From NCBI GenBank assembly GCA_946614255.1, contig CAMOGS010000024.1, positions 1 to 23,141 of the forward strand: a stretch of DNA of 23,141 nucleotides. The letters run 5' to 3'. The position numbers and the translations under genes were made by a program. The DNA comes from UBA3871 sp002392265. Its GTDB lineage: Bacteria > Bacillota > Clostridia > Peptostreptococcales > Anaerovoracaceae. The notes below the pieces were generated by a model, which saw only the letters and a program-made list of their open reading frames with translations, searched no databases and was not told the origin of the DNA. Position 1 is the stretch's first letter. Every line of letters begins with the position of its first letter. Below, one piece after another: positions 1 through 8,263 of this stretch.

Positions 1-210
1 GGAAGCTACACAAACAAGGATGGTCAGAAGGTTTACACAACCGACGTTGTAGCAGAAAGCGTTGAATTCGTAGGCAGCAAGAGCGAAAGCGACGGCGGAT
101 CACACGGCTCAGGCCGCTCATATGAACCAAGACAGAGCGAAAGCCAGAGCGGCGGCGACGATATGCCTGCAGGATTTGAAGCACTCGGCGAAGACGATAT
201 GCCATTCTAA
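1..210 (+). CDS. ssb: Single-stranded DNA-binding protein, C-terminal part (5' end outside window)
   Basis: Reading frame 1 is open from the first base to a TAA at 208-210 and gives the last 69 residues. The first part (SVEFVG) is the end of the OB fold. It is followed by a Gly/Ser/Glu-rich flexible linker and the acidic tip ending DDMPF, the conserved SSB tail that recruits replication and repair partners. The position just before rpsR matches the usual rpsF-ssb-rpsR operon of Bacillota, so rpsF is expected upstream of the window. The N-terminal DNA-binding half is not visible. The identification rests on the tail, the linker and the neighbour, which together are convincing. Confidence 0.93.
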   Translation, partial: GSYTNKDGQKVYTTDVVAESVEFVGSKSESDGGSHGSGRSYEPRQSESQSGGDDMPAGFEALGEDDMPF

Positions 211-257
211 TCATAAACAGTAATTAGAAATTAATCTTTTGAAAGGAGATAAATACC

Positions 258-497
258 ATGATTGAAAACAAGAGACGTGGTGGCGGCATGAGACGCAAAA
301 AGGTTTGCCAGTTCTGCGCTGACAAGACTGAAGTTATAGATTACAAGGATGTTGAAAAGCTCAAGAAGTATGTTACCGAAAGAGGTAAGATTCTTCCTAA
401 GAGAATCACAGGAACTTGCGCTATGCACCAGAGAGCTGTGACTACAGCAGTAAAGAGAGCTCGCATCGTAGCACTCCTGCCATACACAGCAGAATAA
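258..497 (+). CDS. rpsR: 30S ribosomal protein S18
   Basis: This 79-residue protein is a structural component of the small ribosomal subunit that sits on the platform next to S6. The family core is clear: RRKKVCQFCADK, then a basic helical stretch and TGTCAMHQR, followed by AVKRAR near the end. The CxxC pair together with the later Cys and His suggests the zinc-ribbon ('C+') form of S18 rather than the cysteine-free form; that is family knowledge applied to visible residues. The start at 258 is preceded by a strong AAAGGAGAT ribosome binding site. The gene lies 47 bp after ssb with no promoter seen between them, so the two are probably cotranscribed. A terminator follows at 518-555. Confidence 0.97.
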   Translation: MIENKRRGGGMRRKKVCQFCADKTEVIDYKDVEKLKKYVTERGKILPKRITGTCAMHQRAVTTAVKRARIVALLPYTAE

Positions 498-517
498 TTT
501 CGTTTAATAACGACTAA

Positions 518-555
518 AACCCCGAAAGACTTCAGCCCTTCGGGGTTCTTTTTTT
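518..555 (+). terminator. Rho-independent terminator of the ssb-rpsR operon
   Basis: A perfect 9-bp stem (518-526 with 539-547, GC-rich AACCCCGAA arm) with a 12-base loop is followed by a run of T at 549-555. It lies 20 bp after the rpsR stop codon and separates the ribosomal operon from the promoter at 586-614. Confidence 0.92.
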
Positions 556-585
556 ATGAAGAATCCGTGAAAAATGCCCAAATTC

Positions 586-614
586 TTGTCCTTGCGCCCA
601 TCTTGTGCTATAAT
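586..614 (+). promoter_or_regulatory. Sigma-A type promoter for the gdpP-rplI-dnaB group
   Basis: A -35 box TTGTCC (586-591) and a perfect -10 box TATAAT (609-614) are separated by 17 bp. A TG at 606-607 gives an extended -10. The position just after the rpsR terminator and 51 bp before the gdpP start fits a primary promoter. This placement also argues that gdpP does not begin at the upstream in-frame GTG at 567, which would lie upstream of the -35 box. Confidence 0.8.
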
Positions 615-665
615 ATAGTATCTATAATTGTGCGCACTATGCGCTTTTACAGACGAGGAAAAAAG

Positions 666-2696
666 ATGAGTGATAACAAAAATATATCGGGATTTGCAAA
701 CCACTTTCCGTTTCCGTGCTGCACCGTCAATTCAGAGGGCAAGGTAACAGGAGTCAACTCAAAAATCTCGGAAGTGTTCCTTTACGATGACATTGCCGAA
801 ACCGATATTTTTATTCTTACAAACTACAGATACAAGGAGCTCCTCACTCTCGACGAGAGAGAAACTCCGCCAATAATCAGCAGGAACGACAAGTTTTTCC
901 GCATCATGGCAGCACCTGTAAGTGACGAGCCCGGCGCGGATCTTGCGGTGTACTTTATAGAGGTAACCCTTCAGGAAACTCTGAAAAAACGCTATAACGA
1001 CGAAAAGCCTTGTATAGTAATCGTTGAAATCGACAACTACGAAGAGCTGATTGCCGCAAACGGCGAAGAGCGTAGGGCCTCTTTGTCTGCTGAAATCAAT
1101 CAGACGCTGAGACAGGCCTTCATGAGGCTCAATGCCTCCATCACAAAGGTCGGCCGCAGCACATATGTTATGATTATTGACCAAGCAGCCTGCGACCGCA
1201 TGATCGAAAACAAATTCCCCGTTCTCGACGAAATTCGCAAGATTGAGTCAGAGGCCGACTTCCCGGTTACTATCTCTATAGGAGTAGGCATAGGAGGAAA
1301 GAATTTAGCACAGACCGACGAATATGCGGGAATCGCACTCGACCTCGCTCGAGGCCGCGGCGGCGACCAGGCAGCGGTTAAAAATATAAACAAGGTCGAA
1401 TATTACGGTGGCCGCGCCCAATCGGTTGAAAGAATCAACAAGGGCAAGAGCCGCATAGTTGCGCATGCTCTCCACAGACTGCTCGACGAGGCAAACAAGG
1501 TTATCGTAATGGGGCACGCAAATCCGGATATGGACAGCTTTGGTGCAGCCATCGGCATCAGCCGTTTTGCGATGATTTGCGGTAAGGACGTTTACATCGT
1601 TCTGAATTACTACAACGAAACCCTGACCGAAATATACAACAACGCAAAAGAAGCGGAGTGCTACAATTTCATCGGCACAGAAAAAGCACTCTCCATGATA
1701 GATGACGAAACACTCCTCATCGTGGTCGACACTCACAGACCGGGCTATGTCGAAGCTCCGGAGCTTCTCGAAAAGACCGACAAGCTCGCAATAATTGACC
1801 ATCACCGCAAGGCCGAGGACGTCATCCAGACGGCAAAGCTGTCTTATATCGAATCATACGCATCATCTGCCAGCGAGCTGGTTTCCGAGATGCTGCAGTA
1901 TGTAGGCGAAAAGAAGAACGTCATTACAAAGTTCGAAGCCGAAGCTCTGCTTGCCGGAATTACTGTAGACACAAACAGCTTTGCGGTAAAGACAGGCGTG
2001 CGCACATTCGAGGCTGCGGCATGGCTTAGGCGCGCCGGAGCAGACACCGCAACGGTAAAGAGATTCTTCCAGATGAATTCGCAAGCCTTCATGCTCAGAG
2101 CGAAGTGCGTCGCAAACGCAAAGTTCCTCGCAGGCGGGCACATTGCCATCTCGATACTTGAGGGCCAGCACGTCGACGCGCAGATTCTCGACAGCCAAGC
2201 GGCGGACGAGCTGCTTGACGTGCGCGGTGTAAAGGCCAGCTTCGTGGTCGGCACCACCATGGCGGGCAGAACGGTTATCTCCGCGCGAAGCCTGGGTGAG
2301 ATAAATGTTCAGGTCATCATGGAGCAGCTTGGCGGCGGCGGACATCTGACGACAGCCGGAGCACAGTCAAACCTTCCGCCTGAAGAAACCGTAAAAAAGA
2401 TTGAAAAGGTGCTGCTTGACCGAGGGCATATAAAGCCTTCCGACATCGGAGTTGAGGAAACAATGGAAGAACAGGCGGCGGCAGATGAAGAGTTTGCAGA
2501 GGCAGGCGTTGTAGCCAGAGGCGGCTCGGCGGAGCAGCTTCCGGGGCTTGCCAGTGCTCAGATAAAGGAGCTTAAAGAGGTTCATGACGAAAGTCTGGAG
2601 GAACTGATGAAGGACAACCGCGACGATTTAATCGGCAAGGCTGTCGCGAAGGTTCAGGCAGAAAAAGCTGAGATAGAAAGGGGAAGAAAAAAATGA
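666..2696 (+). CDS. gdpP: Cyclic-di-AMP phosphodiesterase, GdpP-like (PAS - degenerate GGDEF - DHH/DHHA1), no membrane anchor
   Basis: This 676-residue protein belongs to the GdpP family, which hydrolyses c-di-AMP to pApA and so tunes cell-wall and potassium homeostasis. Visible parts are a PAS-like region (about 10-105), a degenerate GGDEF domain (about 115-245; the signature is replaced by GRSTYVM, while the family hallmark GRGGDQ is at 230-235), and a DHH phosphoesterase domain with HANPDMD (284-290), DTHRP (355-359) and DHH (378-380). The DHHA1 domain carries GGGGH at 556-560. About 80 acidic, helical residues follow. Typical GdpP has two N-terminal transmembrane helices; none follows the start at 666. 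An in-frame GTG at 567 would add 33 partly hydrophobic residues but lies upstream of the promoter and has no clear ribosome binding site, so I chose 666, which has GAGGAA at 655-660. The stop codon overlaps the rplI start by 4 bp. Confidence 0.92.
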   Translation: MSDNKNISGFANHFPFPCCTVNSEGKVTGVNSKISEVFLYDDIAETDIFILTNYRYKELLTLDERETPPIISRNDKFFRIMAAPVSDEPGADLAVYFIEVTLQETLKKRYNDEKPCIVIVEIDNYEELIAANGEERRASLSAEINQTLRQAFMRLNASITKVGRSTYVMIIDQAACDRMIENKFPVLDEIRKIESEADFPVTISIGVGIGGKNLAQTDEYAGIALDLARGRGGDQAAVKNINKVEYYGGRAQSVERINKGKSRIVAHALHRLLDEANKVIVMGHANPDMDSFGAAIGISRFAMICGKDVYIVLNYYNETLTEIYNNAKEAECYNFIGTEKALSMIDDETLLIVVDTHRPGYVEAPELLEKTDKLAIIDHHRKAEDVIQTAKLSYIESYASSASELVSEMLQYVGEKKNVITKFEAEALLAGITVDTNSFAVKTGVRTFEAAAWLRRAGADTATVKRFFQMNSQAFMLRAKCVANAKFLAGGHIAISILEGQHVDAQILDSQAADELLDVRGVKASFVVGTTMAGRTVISARSLGEINVQVIMEQLGGGGHLTTAGAQSNLPPEETVKKIEKVLLDRGHIKPSDIGVEETMEEQAAADEEFAEAGVVARGGSAEQLPGLASAQIKELKEVHDESLEELMKDNRDDLIGKAVAKVQAEKAEIERGRKK

Positions 2697-3136
2697 TAGT
2701 TATTCTTCAAAAAGATGTAAAGGGAACAGGCAAAGCCGGGGATGTCGTAAAGGTATCCGACGGCTATGCAAGAAATATGCTGATTCCGAGAGGACTTGCA
2801 ACCGAAGCAACAGAGGGCAATGTTCGTTCTCTTGAAAAGCAAAAGGAAATCGCAGCGGAAAAGAGGGCGGCAGACAAGGCGGCTGCCGAAGCTACCGCGG
2901 AAAAGCTTTCAAAGCTAACAGTTGAGATAAAGACAAAGGGCGGCGAAGGCGGCAGGCTTTTCGGCTCCATTACAAACAAGGATGTGGCAGAAGAGCTTGA
3001 AAAGCAGCACAAAATCAAAATCGACAAAAAGAATATCGCCATGGAAAACCCAATCAAGGCAGCAGGCGAATATGAGGTTGAAGTAAAGCTCTTTGAGAGT
3101 GTAAAGGGCAGCCTCAAGGTACATGTTAGCATTTAA
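2693..3136 (+). CDS. rplI: 50S ribosomal protein L9
   Basis: This 147-residue protein is of normal family length. L9 binds 23S rRNA near the L1 stalk and helps keep the reading frame. The N-terminal domain shows the family motif MIVILQKDVKGTGKAGDVVKVSDGYARN in order, with NMLIPRGLA next. A long Lys/Glu/Ala helix (about 45-75) connects to the C-terminal domain, which contains GGRLFGSIT. The ATG overlaps the gdpP stop (ATGA), indicating translational coupling. The gdpP-rplI-dnaB order is widespread in Bacillota. The start has a purine-rich GGGGAAG ribosome binding site inside the end of gdpP. Confidence 0.97.
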   Translation: MIVILQKDVKGTGKAGDVVKVSDGYARNMLIPRGLATEATEGNVRSLEKQKEIAAEKRAADKAAAEATAEKLSKLTVEIKTKGGEGGRLFGSITNKDVAEELEKQHKIKIDKKNIAMENPIKAAGEYEVEVKLFESVKGSLKVHVSI

Positions 3137-3174
3137 ATCAGCAAAGACAGAGTAAAGCTATACAGGAGAAAACA

Positions 3175-4509
3175 ATGCAGGAAAGAATTCCACCCCACAG
3201 CGAGGAAGCGGAAAAATCCGTGCTTGGCGCAGCCATGCTTTCAAAGGATGCGCTACTTGATGTGCTTGAAATAGTAAAGCCAATAGATTTTTATAACCCT
3301 ATGCACAGGGAAATCTACACTGCGATCAGTGAGATGCACTACAAAAACCAGGCAATCGATTATCTCACCGTGACAGAAGAGCTGAGAAAGCGCAATGCCT
3401 TGGAAATAGCCGGCGGCAGAGCTTATATTGCAGGCCTTTCAACCGCCGTGCCGAGTACGGCAAACGCGGGAGATTACGCTAAAATAGTGGCGGAAAAATC
3501 CATACTCAGAAAGCTTATCAAAAACTCCGATGAGGTTGTGGAAAAATGCTACTCGGGCGAAACGGATGCCGACAAGGTTCTCGATTATGCGGAGACAGGC
3601 GTGTTTGCCATTTCACAGTCCCGCGAGAGAAAGGAAATGACAGCGCTCGAAGATGTTCTGAGCGAAAACCTGAGAATGATAGACGAAGCCGCAAAGCATG
3701 CCGGCGAGGTTACCGGCGTTCCGTCGGGGTTTAAGGATCTCGACGATTATTTGAACGGCTTTCAGAGGTCGGATTTAATTATCCTTGCAGCGCGCCCGGC
3801 AATGGGAAAGACTGCTTTTGCACTGAATGTAGCACAGCAGGCAGCGCTAAAGGGAAAGGCTTCGATAGCGATTTTTTCGCTGGAAATGAGTAAAGAGCAG
3901 CTCGGGTCGAGACTTCTTTCAATGGAGTCGCGAGTTGAATCGTCAAAGCTTCGCACGGGTGAGCTGAATGAAATGGACTGGGAAAACTTAAATCAGGCCA
4001 TGGACAAGCTCGTCGAAGCGAGGATTTTTATCGACGACACGCCGGGCATCAGCATGATGGAAATAAAGAATAAATGCCGCAGAATGAAGGCCGAAAAAGG
4101 TCTCGACATGGTCATGATCGACTATCTGCAGCTGATGACTGCCTCGGGCAAGCAGGAATCGAGACAGCAGGAAATCAGTACACTCTCACGGCAGTTAAAG
4201 CTGCTCGCAAGAGAGCTCGATTGTCCGGTGCTCGTTTTATCGCAGCTTTCGCGAAGCCCTGAGCAAAGAAACGATCACCATCCTATGCTGGCGGACCTTC
4301 GAGAATCGGGTTCCATCGAGCAGGATGCCGACATCGTTCTTTTCCTCTACAGAGACGATTACTACAACCAGGAATCATCGACAAAGCCGGGAGTCTGCGA
4401 GGTTATGATTGCAAAGCACAGAGCGGGTTCCACAGGTACAGTGGAGCTGACCTGGCTCGAAAAATACACGAGGTTTGCGGACAAGGCAAAGCAGGCCGAC
4501 ATGGGGTAA
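3175..4509 (+). CDS. dnaB: Replicative DNA helicase DnaB
   Basis: This 444-residue hexameric helicase unwinds the replication fork (the family is named DnaC in B. subtilis). The N-terminal domain starts with IPPHSEEAEKSVLGA, typical of the family. The RecA-like ATPase domain has a Walker A motif ARPAMGKTA (206-214), a Walker B segment with MIDYLQLM, and the later motif LSQLSRSPE. Length and domain order are normal. The start has a good ribosome binding site (CAGGAG, 8 bp away), 38 bp after rplI. The next gene begins 3 bp after the stop, so the helicase and the DnaD-like protein are coexpressed, which fits a primosome unit. No intein or insertion is seen. Confidence 0.97.
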   Translation: MQERIPPHSEEAEKSVLGAAMLSKDALLDVLEIVKPIDFYNPMHREIYTAISEMHYKNQAIDYLTVTEELRKRNALEIAGGRAYIAGLSTAVPSTANAGDYAKIVAEKSILRKLIKNSDEVVEKCYSGETDADKVLDYAETGVFAISQSRERKEMTALEDVLSENLRMIDEAAKHAGEVTGVPSGFKDLDDYLNGFQRSDLIILAARPAMGKTAFALNVAQQAALKGKASIAIFSLEMSKEQLGSRLLSMESRVESSKLRTGELNEMDWENLNQAMDKLVEARIFIDDTPGISMMEIKNKCRRMKAEKGLDMVMIDYLQLMTASGKQESRQQEISTLSRQLKLLARELDCPVLVLSQLSRSPEQRNDHHPMLADLRESGSIEQDADIVLFLYRDDYYNQESSTKPGVCEVMIAKHRAGSTGTVELTWLEKYTRFADKAKQADMG

Positions 4510-4512
4510 AAT

Positions 4513-5778
4513 ATGAAGTTCGGAAGAAATTTCTCGGATTCGTGGTGCTTTCAGGACACTGCGGTTGAGAATTTGTTCATAAGTGAATATATGTGCGACG
4601 CACCCGGGGAGTATGTAAAGGTGTATCTGCTGGCGCAGATGTACGCATCGCTGGGCATGGAAGCAAGCGAAGATATCTTTGCTTCCCAGCTGAAGACTAC
4701 ACGCCTCAAGGTTGCGGAAGCTTTTGACTACTGGGAGCAGCAGGGCCTCCTCTCGCAAACGCGCGACGGAGGGGTGCAGCTTCAGTCTTTGCGTGCGCAA
4801 TTTTGCCACGGCGCAGGCTGTGGCAAGCCTGAGGCAGCACAGCCAAAGCCGGTGCAGCAGACCTTCGAGAGGTTTAAGATATCCGATGAGCAGCTTTCGG
4901 CGCTGTTTACGGCCATCGAAGGCTTACTCGGAAGGCCGCTGGGGGGCAGTGAGCTGCCTGCCATAAATGCGCTCATAGAGGAAGACGGTGCAACGCCGGA
5001 GATGATTATTTATGCTTACAATTACTGCGTAGGAACGCTTGGCAAAGAAAAGGCAAGCTATGTCGGGGCAGTAGTGCGCAACTGGGTGGAGCTGGGGCTT
5101 TTCACCGATGAGAAGATTGATGCTTACATCAAAAATTGTGACGCCCGTCATGCGATGATTCGCAGGATTTTCAAGGAGCTTGGCATAAACCGTAATCCAT
5201 CGAAGCCTGAGGAGGAAATCATTGACCGGTGGCTGGACGAGGACGGCTTTAGCATGGATGAAATCCTGGCAGCATGCAAAAAGACAACAGCTGCGAGGAG
5301 TCCGAGCATAAAATACCTCGATGGGATACTTAAAAACATGCACGAAGCGGGCAAAGCCGGCAGAAAGCCTCTTGCGGACGACCATCCGGTTACGGTGGCA
5401 ATCGTGCAGAAATATTACGACCACATCAGAGAAGAAAACAAGAAAAAGGCTGCTGCGCGTCGTGAAGAGGTCTACGCAAAGGTTCCGGGCATAAAGGCTC
5501 TGGACGATGAGATTCGCGAAGCCATGGTGGGCATGATTAAAAGCACTTCGCAATCCCGCAGTGAGGACGCGGCGCAGTACCGCAATATACGCAGCAAAAA
5601 AGCTGAGGAGCGAGCTCGTTTGATGGAAAGAGTAGGCTTTTCGGCAGACTATACCGAAGATAAATACCTGTGCGAAAGGTGTAAAGACACAGGCTTGACC
5701 GAAGAAGGAGTGAGATGCTCCTGCTATGAGCAGAGGGCAAAAGAAGCAAAAGAATGGCAAATTTCTTTACAAAAGTAA
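4513..5778 (+). CDS. DnaD-like primosome protein fused to a helicase-loader-type N-domain and zinc motif, no AAA+ domain
   Basis: This 421-residue protein lies directly behind dnaB. Residues 1-95 form a winged-helix-like DnaD N-domain (EYVKVYLLAQMYA, then EAFDYWEQQGLL). Two DnaD (DnaB_2-type) modules follow, at about 128-200 and 210-280, each ending in the characteristic helix (YVGAVVRNW and YLDGILKNM). From about 300 to the end the sequence instead resembles the start of DnaC/DnaI helicase loaders: a charged helix (RREEVYAKVPGIKALDDEI), then GFSADYTEDKYLCERCKDTG and VRCSCYEQ. Cys387, Cys390, Cys402 and Cys404 form a probable zinc site. In loaders this is followed by the AAA+ ATPase, but here the protein stops and the next gene starts 25 bp before the stop. 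Clostridia often encode DnaD and DnaC as neighbours, so a fusion with loss of the ATPase is inferred. A complete loader may exist elsewhere. Confidence 0.85.
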   Translation: MKFGRNFSDSWCFQDTAVENLFISEYMCDAPGEYVKVYLLAQMYASLGMEASEDIFASQLKTTRLKVAEAFDYWEQQGLLSQTRDGGVQLQSLRAQFCHGAGCGKPEAAQPKPVQQTFERFKISDEQLSALFTAIEGLLGRPLGGSELPAINALIEEDGATPEMIIYAYNYCVGTLGKEKASYVGAVVRNWVELGLFTDEKIDAYIKNCDARHAMIRRIFKELGINRNPSKPEEEIIDRWLDEDGFSMDEILAACKKTTAARSPSIKYLDGILKNMHEAGKAGRKPLADDHPVTVAIVQKYYDHIREENKKKAAARREEVYAKVPGIKALDDEIREAMVGMIKSTSQSRSEDAAQYRNIRSKKAEERARLMERVGFSADYTEDKYLCERCKDTGLTEEGVRCSCYEQRAKEAKEWQISLQK

Positions 5779-8240
5779 AAAACTTAATAAAAAAGAAAGA
5801 GCCCGAAAAAGAGCCATTTGTTTTTGATTTTACAAAACCTGAAGACCCTCAGATAGATGAGGACGGCCTGACTCCCGCGCAGAGAGAGCGTCGGCGCAGT
5901 TTTTATGAGACCATAGAAAAGGGACATGAAATCTCATCAGAATATCAGGGTCTGACAAAAGAAAAGGCTAAAGAAGATTTAAGGCGCAGTATACAGGAAA
6001 AAATAGACGCAATGAACAGCTACGGCAGAGCTACCGAAGAGATGAAGGAAGCAGCCGTTAGCGAGGGCAACAGCGAAGAAATCGTTTCGCGCTATACTCA
6101 GAGGATTGACGTTGAAGAAATAATGTCGAAAATCAGCGAAGAGAACGAGCAAAAGCGCGCAAACTTTGAGGAACGCAGCAAGAGTCGTCACAAGCGACAT
6201 GAACGCATGATGGAAGAGCAGGCAAACATGGAGCCTGTTGTTACCGAGGATGCGGTTATTGCTGTGTTCGGAAAGGCGGATCCGGACAATACACCGAGTC
6301 CCGAGCCGGATGAGCCGCAGCCTAAAACCATCGAGGAAATAAAGGCAGCGCTTCCAAGCTATGCGGATATGGATGTCACCCTGACTCCTCTCGAGGGGCA
6401 GATTGCCATCAGAGACATAAAGGACGAGCTTAAAAAGGCCCAGGAGCAGGAAGAAAAAGAGCAGAATCCGGAGCCCGATATTACCGAAATCCCTTTGGGA
6501 GAAGCGCTGAAGCAATCCGATATCTACGGTGACAAGGTATTTACCGTTGTTATAAAGGGATTAAAGCATGCGGCAATTGCCGTAAAGGCGTTCTTTGAAA
6601 CTGTATTTTCAAAAATCAGGAGGTTTGTAACCCGCCTGACCGCAAAGAAAGACCCGGAAAAGGCAGTAAAGCTTTCGCAGAGCATCGGCGAGAAAAAGGC
6701 CGGATTCAATTTAAAGAAAAAGGCGCTGACAGGAAAGCTGGTAGGGGTAAAGGACCTGCTGATAGAGAAAGAGGACAGAGTCAGCACGATTCTGGCAGAA
6801 AAGGTCAATCTGTTTGACCACAAGCAGGGAGACCGTCAGCAAAAGGCCGAAGATGTTGTTCAAAAGAGCGGAGTAAGGATTCACCGCTTCCGTCACTGGG
6901 CGGATTTGAACAAAAGGTATCTGATTCTCGGCTTTAGCGGAGTTGTGGCCCTGACGCTGATTGTAATTGCCGGAATTAACTGGGCAACTGCATACGAATA
7001 CGCATACAACGGCAAAACGCTCGGCATGGTAAAGAATCAGGAGGATGTAACCAAGATTCTCGATATTGTCAGCGAGCAGCTTTCAAAGGAGCATTCCGCC
7101 GAGGTATATATAGACAAGGACGAGGACATAACCTTCAAGAGAGTATGGAACTTTACGGGTGATACCGATACGCAGGCTGAAGTTCTGCGTACCCTGACTT
7201 ACATGCAGGATATGTCGGTAACTGGATACCGCATTGTTGCGGAAGGCTCGATGTTCGGCGTTGTCGAGAGCGAAGAGATGGCTCGGCAGATACTGAAGGA
7301 AGTCAGAGATACCTATGCTCCGCCTAGCGAGTCGATTAAATACGAGGATGTAGGCTTTGCGGAAAATGTAGTTATTGAGCCTTATGAAACAAAGCTCGGA
7401 CTGTTGCTTTCGCACGACGAGATGCTGTACAAGATATTAACGGGTGCAGAGGAGAGAATGACGCATATCGTTCAGTCGGGCGAGACTTTCTCAGAGATTG
7501 CGAATATGTACGGCATATCTCAGGCAGACCTGCAGGCAAGCAATCCTACGGTTAACCCGGCAAGGCTTTCCATCGGACAGGAAATCGTGCTCAATCAGGC
7601 AGTGCCGCTTTTAACGGTACAGACGGTTGAGATTTCCACATATATTGAATATCTTGATTATGAGACGGTCTACGAAGACAGCGCATCAATCTACCAGGGT
7701 GAGACCACGGTAAAGCGTGCGGGCAAGCCGGGTGAGCGTGAAGTAAAGGCAAAAATTGTAAAGAATAACGGCCTCGAGGTAGCAAAGCTCGAGCTTTCTT
7801 CCCAGATTACGCAGGAGCCTGTATCGGCTATTGTAGTCAGAGGTACAAAGGCACTTCCTCCGAAGAAGGGAACGGGCTCGTTTATATATCCGGTAACCGG
7901 CTACAGACTCACATCAAAGTTCGGACAGAGGTGGGGACGTATGCATAACGGTGTCGATCTTGCTTGCCCTACGGGAACAAAGATCAGAGCGGCAGACGGC
8001 GGTACCGTAATATTCTCCGGATATTCCGGTTCTTACGGATATGTTGTAAAGATTGATCATGGCGGCGGTTATGTGACGGTTTACGCACACTGCTCAAAGC
8101 TTCATGTGAAGGTGGGCGAAGCCGTTTACCAGGGCCAGCACATCGCAAACGTCGGCTCTACGGGCAGATCGACCGGACCTCACTGCCACTTTGAAATTCA
8201 GTACCTAGGTACACCAAAGAATCCTCTCAATTACTTATAA
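5754..8240 (+). CDS. Membrane-anchored LysM-G5-M23 metallopeptidase (probable peptidoglycan hydrolase) with long cytoplasmic N-region
   Basis: This is an 828-residue protein. Residues 1 to about 385 are highly charged (Lys/Glu-rich, partly helical), have no signal peptide and are probably cytoplasmic. A single transmembrane helix lies at about 388-408 (YLILGFSGVVALTLIVIAG). The extracellular part has a LysM domain (about 569-612, HIVQSGETFSEIANMYG), a G5 domain (about 617-700) and a C-terminal M23 LytM/peptidase domain (about 709-828). The M23 zinc and catalytic residues are all present: H731 and D735 (HNGVD), H779 (YAH), H810 and H812 (HCH). It is therefore probably an active endopeptidase that cuts peptide cross-links in peptidoglycan. 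The gene starts inside the end of the preceding CDS with only a weak ribosome binding site, and lies 23 bp before walR. WalRK systems typically control such hydrolases. Confidence 0.9.
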   Translation: MANFFTKVKNLIKKKEPEKEPFVFDFTKPEDPQIDEDGLTPAQRERRRSFYETIEKGHEISSEYQGLTKEKAKEDLRRSIQEKIDAMNSYGRATEEMKEAAVSEGNSEEIVSRYTQRIDVEEIMSKISEENEQKRANFEERSKSRHKRHERMMEEQANMEPVVTEDAVIAVFGKADPDNTPSPEPDEPQPKTIEEIKAALPSYADMDVTLTPLEGQIAIRDIKDELKKAQEQEEKEQNPEPDITEIPLGEALKQSDIYGDKVFTVVIKGLKHAAIAVKAFFETVFSKIRRFVTRLTAKKDPEKAVKLSQSIGEKKAGFNLKKKALTGKLVGVKDLLIEKEDRVSTILAEKVNLFDHKQGDRQQKAEDVVQKSGVRIHRFRHWADLNKRYLILGFSGVVALTLIVIAGINWATAYEYAYNGKTLGMVKNQEDVTKILDIVSEQLSKEHSAEVYIDKDEDITFKRVWNFTGDTDTQAEVLRTLTYMQDMSVTGYRIVAEGSMFGVVESEEMARQILKEVRDTYAPPSESIKYEDVGFAENVVIEPYETKLGLLLSHDEMLYKILTGAEERMTHIVQSGETFSEIANMYGISQADLQASNPTVNPARLSIGQEIVLNQAVPLLTVQTVEISTYIEYLDYETVYEDSASIYQGETTVKRAGKPGEREVKAKIVKNNGLEVAKLELSSQITQEPVSAIVVRGTKALPPKKGTGSFIYPVTGYRLTSKFGQRWGRMHNGVDLACPTGTKIRAADGGTVIFSGYSGSYGYVVKIDHGGGYVTVYAHCSKLHVKVGEAVYQGQHIANVGSTGRSTGPHCHFEIQYLGTPKNPLNYL

Positions 8241-8263
8241 GCAGTTACAAGGAGGAAAAGCAG

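Noticed and set aside
1008..1400. Possible active diguanylate cyclase in the GGDEF-like domain of GdpP
   Set aside because: The GGDEF signature is replaced by GRSTYVM, so cyclase activity is not expected. Degenerate GGDEF domains are standard in GdpP.
4924..5760. A 278-codon minus-strand open frame opposite the DnaD-like gene
   Set aside because: The sense frame has clear DnaD and zinc motifs. The antisense translation is compositionally odd and has no ribosome binding site or promoter that I can support.
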